Shown piece by piece: positions 61,336-64,000 of a stretch of DNA of 64,000 nt. Numbering within the stretch: position 1 is the first letter of the stretch; each line of letters begins with the position of its first letter. The notes under the pieces are model-generated. The model was not told where the DNA came from. It ran no database searches and was given only the letters and a program-made list of their open reading frames with translations. This stretch comes from Methylomicrobium sp051061015 (GTDB taxonomy: Bacteria > Pseudomonadota > Gammaproteobacteria > Methylococcales > Methylomonadaceae), in assembly GCA_051061015.1 (NCBI GenBank), contig JBPFEG010000026.1, positions 35,687 through 99,686 on the forward strand. Reading direction: 5' to 3'. The position numbers were made by a program, and so were the translations under genes.

Positions 61336-62370
61336 TTGAAACAATCTTTTTATGATCTTAGCTTCGCTGACCTGGAGAGAGTTGTCAGTGAAAATGATTT
61401 TAACAAATCGGTGGCGAGAATTCTTTTCAACTGGTATTACAAGAAAAAAGAAATCACTCAATGCCAGGGTGATATATCCAGACTTTCATTGGCCTTTTTT
61501 GAACAAAACTATGACTTTTCTTTGCCTGAAATCGATAAAGTCTATGAGTCTAAAGATCGAACCGTAAAATTTCTTTTTAAGCTGAAGGACAATCATAAAG
61601 TTGAAACCGTCCTGATTCCATTCAATAATAAATATTCTATTTGCCTCTCATCGCAGGTTGGCTGCGCAATGAATTGTTCTTTTTGTTTTACCGGAGAACA
61701 AGGGCTGAAAAGAAATTTGGCTACGAGCGAAATTGTGGGGCAGTTCTTACAGGCCTGGCGTTGGTTGGCAGCAAACAGGCCGGGTGAAGAGCGGATATTA
61801 AATATTGTCTTTATGGGGCAAGGCGAGCCTTTACATAATTTTGATGCCGTTAAGAAAGCATGTGAGATTTTTTTATCGCAATACGGATTTTCGATTGGTA
61901 TTCAGAAAATCACGATTTCAACGGCGGGCTATATTCCCGGTCTTAAGCGCTGGAGCGAGGAAATTCCGCGCGTGAATCTTGCCTTATCACTGCATTCGCC
62001 ATTTGAAGAAAAACGCAATCAGCTGATTCCGATTAATAAAAAATATCCGCTCGATGAGATATTGACTTATATCGACAAAATACCTTTGAATAAGAAGCAA
62101 TTCATCACGTATGAATACATACTGATAAAGGATTTTAATGATGATCCAGACGATGCTGAAAAGCTGGGGACGTTGTTGGCTGGCAAATGCGCTTATATTA
62201 ACTTAATCCCTTTTAACTCATTCCCGGGATCGCGTTACACAAGTCCGGATATGGATAAGGTTGAAAAATTCAAGGAAGTTCTGGATGCTTTTAAAATCCC
62301 GACTTTAATCAGAGGTACTAAAGGTGATGATGTATTAGCAGCCTGTGGGCAGCTCAACTCTAATAGTTAA
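61336..62370 (+). CDS. RlmN/Cfr-family 23S rRNA (adenine) methyltransferase-like radical SAM enzyme
   Basis: A TTG at 61336 with GGGGA 8 bases upstream gives 344 residues. The radical SAM cluster motif is CAMNCSFC, preceded by the conserved Cys in SSQVGC. The second methyl-carrying Cys is in AACGQL near the C-terminus. NLIPFNSFPGS favours RlmN over Cfr, while LSLHSPFEEKR is closer to Cfr. The usual ndk/hisS neighbours of rlmN are absent and the gene is AT-rich in a repeat-rich region, so it is probably an additional, transferred family member. Its target could be A2503 as in RlmN or Cfr. Confidence 0.82.
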   Translation: MKQSFYDLSFADLERVVSENDFNKSVARILFNWYYKKKEITQCQGDISRLSLAFFEQNYDFSLPEIDKVYESKDRTVKFLFKLKDNHKVETVLIPFNNKYSICLSSQVGCAMNCSFCFTGEQGLKRNLATSEIVGQFLQAWRWLAANRPGEERILNIVFMGQGEPLHNFDAVKKACEIFLSQYGFSIGIQKITISTAGYIPGLKRWSEEIPRVNLALSLHSPFEEKRNQLIPINKKYPLDEILTYIDKIPLNKKQFITYEYILIKDFNDDPDDAEKLGTLLAGKCAYINLIPFNSFPGSRYTSPDMDKVEKFKEVLDAFKIPTLIRGTKGDDVLAACGQLNSNS

Positions 62371-62978
62371 CAGGCTGTTGATTTTCTCTATCCGATAAGC
62401 CGTGTAGTGGTCAAGATTTTTCAGTGCATAAGTTGAGCTGACGATAGGAAGCTCAACAAGCTGAGTGGGATGGCACGGTAGGGTAGGCATCGCGTACCTT
62501 TTTCGATTCAAATCGACACTGCTTTGAAAAAAGGTACGCGATGCGTACAAAACTGTGAAAGTATTCGTTTTTTGTCTATTGCGATAACGATAAATCAACA
62601 GCTTAGAACCGAAAATTATGGTTTTTGGAAATTCTTTCACAGTCTTGTACCCTACGGGGCTTATTTTCCGGATACACGGTTAGCCTCTACCTCTTTCGAA
62701 ATCACCACCTCCGCTGGGTGGGTTAACGCACCGACGCAGCAAAGTTTTGCGTTCAGAGTGTTTTCATATTTCGGCACAATGTCTTTTCGAGTAAAAGCTT
62801 GGCTCTGGCAGGAGCGCATGTCCTCCGGACGTGGCTATATATCCGGGAAACCACCATTGATCGATCCGCCGCATTCTGAACGTGCTCTCGCTAGGCCAGC
62901 GCCCTAGGGCGGCAAAACTTGCACAATTTTACTTGGAATCAAATGTCGATCTTTTTTGTCATTGAGGAGGTAATGGAT
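62371..62978. repeat. Gene-free region with 17-bp perfect inverted repeat
   Basis: GCATCGCGTACCTTTTT (62487-62503) and its exact complement ending at 62544 flank a 24-base spacer, forming a compact repeat with flanking GGTACGCGATGCGTAC. A 127-codon open frame crossing this repeat has no ribosome site and a repeat-derived composition and is not taken as a gene. Nothing else was recognised. Confidence 0.55.
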
Positions 62979-63200
62979 ATGATGAATAGGATTTCTCAGT
63001 TGTTGCTACCAGGGAAATTGATAGTGACCGTTTCGATCGCTTTATTCATATCGGGATGTCCGCTCACCGTCAATTTGAACGTGGTAACGGATAAACCTAT
63101 TGCACTCAATATGGCAGTCGAAAAACCTATCGATGTAAAACTCGACGCCGGGATTGCTATAACCAAACTACCGCCCGTCAAAGTCACACTGGGGAAATAA
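62979..63200 (+). CDS. Small lipoprotein of unknown function
   Basis: GAGGAGG (62963-62969) fits the ATG at 62979 best, giving 73 residues; ATG 62973 is too close and the open frame further upstream is unlikely. The N-terminus has a lipoprotein signal ending in FISGC. The mature part is a chain of short repeats of similar form (VVTDKPIALNMAVEKPIDVK), recalling YnbE-type small lipoproteins, although this similarity is weak. Confidence 0.6.
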   Translation: MMNRISQLLLPGKLIVTVSIALFISGCPLTVNLNVVTDKPIALNMAVEKPIDVKLDAGIAITKLPPVKVTLGK

Positions 63201-63236
63201 AGATTAAGCAGATGAATACATGGCAAAGTAGGATGG

Positions 63237-63305
63237 GTAGAGCGCAGCAAACCCATCGTGAATAGCCATATCGTACATTGATTGATGGGTTTCGCTACGC
63301 TCTAC
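63237..63305. repeat. GATGGGTTTCGC palindromic repeat
   Basis: GTAGAGCGCAGCAAACCCATC (63237-63257) pairs with GATGGGTTTCGCTACGCTCTAC (63284-63305), with one mismatch and one unpaired base, around a 26-base loop. The rest of the 360 bases before the tRNA remnant holds no gene. Similar GATGGGTTTCGCTACGCTCTAC units are frequent repetitive elements in methylotroph-like genomes. Confidence 0.65.
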
Positions 63306-63568
63306 ACATTCTACGGCCCTAATCTTGGCAGGGCGGATCCATCGCCAAACCTACGCCCATCCTCCACCGCTAAGAGCCAAATGCCGAGCCAAAATTCACT
63401 CCTCGCCCGCGCAATTTTTACGAAAAATTGATTCCGAAAAGGTAGGGTGTAAGAGAAACGCCAGTTTGTTTGACGTCAGTCAGAAAGGAAATAAGGGAGG
63501 TTAACAGCCACTTTACACCCACTCTATGGTTGGGTGACTTGGAATTAATTGACTTACAAGTAAATTTC

Positions 63569-63613
63569 TGGCGCGCCCGAGAGGATTCGAACCTCTGACC
63601 TCAGCCTCCGGAG
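63569..63613 (-). other. 3' half of tRNA-Arg(CCG): probable integration (att) scar
   Basis: Read on the minus strand, the sequence runs from anticodon loop CTCCGGA through the 3' anticodon stem GGCTG, a variable loop AGGTC, a perfect T-arm (AGAGG TTCGAAT CCTCT) and the acceptor strand CGGGCGCG to CCA. The 5' half is absent: the bases before the loop (TTGGCA) cannot pair with GGCTG. Such 3' halves are left at the far end of elements inserted by tyrosine integrases into tRNA genes. With this orientation the intact tRNA and the element should lie beyond the right edge of the window. Confidence 0.78.
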
Positions 63614-63852
63614 TGCCAATCTTCCACTGTCAAAACACTTCGAAATACGTCTGGTTACGCTAGAAGCCTCATTCTACCTGGGGATTCAGTGTGTATCAAG
63701 TAACTGAACGGTATTTGATTTTGATTCGTATAGTGCCCAAATTAGTGCCCACGAAATTTCGCCACAGTTCATTAAACATATAGGGGGTGGTCAAAATTTT
63801 CAATGACGTTTTATTCCAGAACCCTGGTCGGTTTTGCATGATTATTTACATT

Positions 63853-64000
63853 TTACTTGAATCGCTGAAAAGCCCTCCACAATGTCAAGTCATAAGCAAT
63901 TTTCAATACCCCGCAAGCCACCAGCGGCGCCGCCAACCAGCCGGCGGCAAACAATGCTCCGCCCAGCGACGGGCTGATCGCCGAGGCGAGGCTGCGGGGG
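63853..64000 (-). CDS. Major facilitator superfamily transporter, C-terminus (cut by window edge)
   Basis: The frame ending in TAA at 63853-63855 on the minus strand continues to the window edge. Its last 48 or so codons read LASAISPSLGGALFAAG, a hydrophobic helix, then a short tail LWRAFQRFK, as at the end of many major facilitator transporters. Only one helix and a half is visible, so substrate and subfamily cannot be given. It is immediately upstream (in map order beyond) of the tRNA remnant. Confidence 0.55.
   Translation of the reverse strand, partial: PRSLASAISPSLGGALFAAGWLAAPLVACGVLKIAYDLTLWRAFQRFK

Noticed and set aside
62524..62907. 127-codon open frame downstream of the RlmN-like gene
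   Set aside because: It runs across a palindromic repeat, has no ribosome site, and its composition suits repeat-derived sequence.
63569..63660. Complete tRNA gene on the minus strand
   Set aside because: The 3' half is perfect, but the preceding bases do not form the anticodon 5' stem, D-arm or acceptor 5' strand, so only a remnant is claimed.
1..64000. CRISPR array or rRNA operon
   Set aside because: No regularly spaced direct repeats and no rRNA sequence were seen; the repeats found are dispersed inverted repeats.

Overview
The window looks like a chromosomal segment of a gammaproteobacterium, moderately GC-rich, with AT-rich patches near 54.3-55.0 kb and 58.3-60.2 kb. Typical gammaproteobacterial neighbourhoods are present: glyQ-glyS-gmhB-plsC, gcvR-bcp, and lolA-rarA beside a class A penicillin-binding protein. 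The mix of genes (Calvin-type class II aldolase, Hcp with an MmoC-like reductase, NodU-type carbamoyltransferase, AlkB-like membrane di-iron enzyme, many short palindromic repeats) would suit a methanotroph or related methylotroph (Methylococcales). That assignment is an inference, because no methane oxidation gene lies in the window.

Layout. 0-10 kb: the 3' end of rpoH, an HD phosphohydrolase, the MaeB malic enzyme, an outer membrane protein, a periplasmic Cu,Zn superoxide dismutase, and a MacA-MacB-TolC type tripartite exporter. 10-19 kb: a nitrosative-stress module in which a Dnr-like Crp/Fnr regulator is divergent from hcp-hcr across a perfect FNR/DNR-type box, then a five-gene branched-chain amino acid or amide ABC importer. 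18.7-26.4 kb: glycyl-tRNA synthetase, heptose phosphatase and lysophosphatidate acyltransferase, a lipoprotein, a SPOR-domain protein, gcvR and bcp. 26.4-39 kb: two membrane sensors of the diguanylate cyclase family (one with an altered GGDEF motif), a PIN-PhoH protein preceded by a short coupled leader ORF, a PerM-like permease, a lipoprotein hydrolase, PBP1b, lolA and rarA.

39-45.5 kb is the most unusual metabolic region. Three minus-strand genes overlap by 8 bases each: a carbamoyltransferase, a 728-residue tandem haem-oxygenase-like di-iron protein, and an AlkB-like hydroxylase or desaturase. A MaoC-like hot-dog protein is divergent from them. In the tandem protein one repeat keeps the expected metal ligands and the other has lost all of those recognised. 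This looks like an undescribed small biosynthetic or lipid-tailoring cluster. At 52 kb a stand-alone KAS III-like protein appears to have its second and third catalytic residues exchanged (Cys-Asn-His instead of Cys-His-Asn).

45.5-58 kb holds RNA-metabolism genes (rhlE with an RRM protein), recJ, a VOC protein, a possibly 5'-truncated HD-GYP protein, the aldolase, and a MoaD/ThiS-like protein paired with an Asp-box beta-propeller. 58-64 kb has the character of a decaying genomic island: an AT-rich ATPase plus PIN-nuclease pair resembling a defence module, whose ATPase is interrupted at two 8-base homopolymer tracts that would both be in frame at 9; a Fic pseudogene; an extra RlmN/Cfr-family gene; many inverted repeats; and the 3' half of a tRNA-Arg(CCG), probably an integration-site scar. 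The window ends in the C-terminus of a major facilitator transporter.
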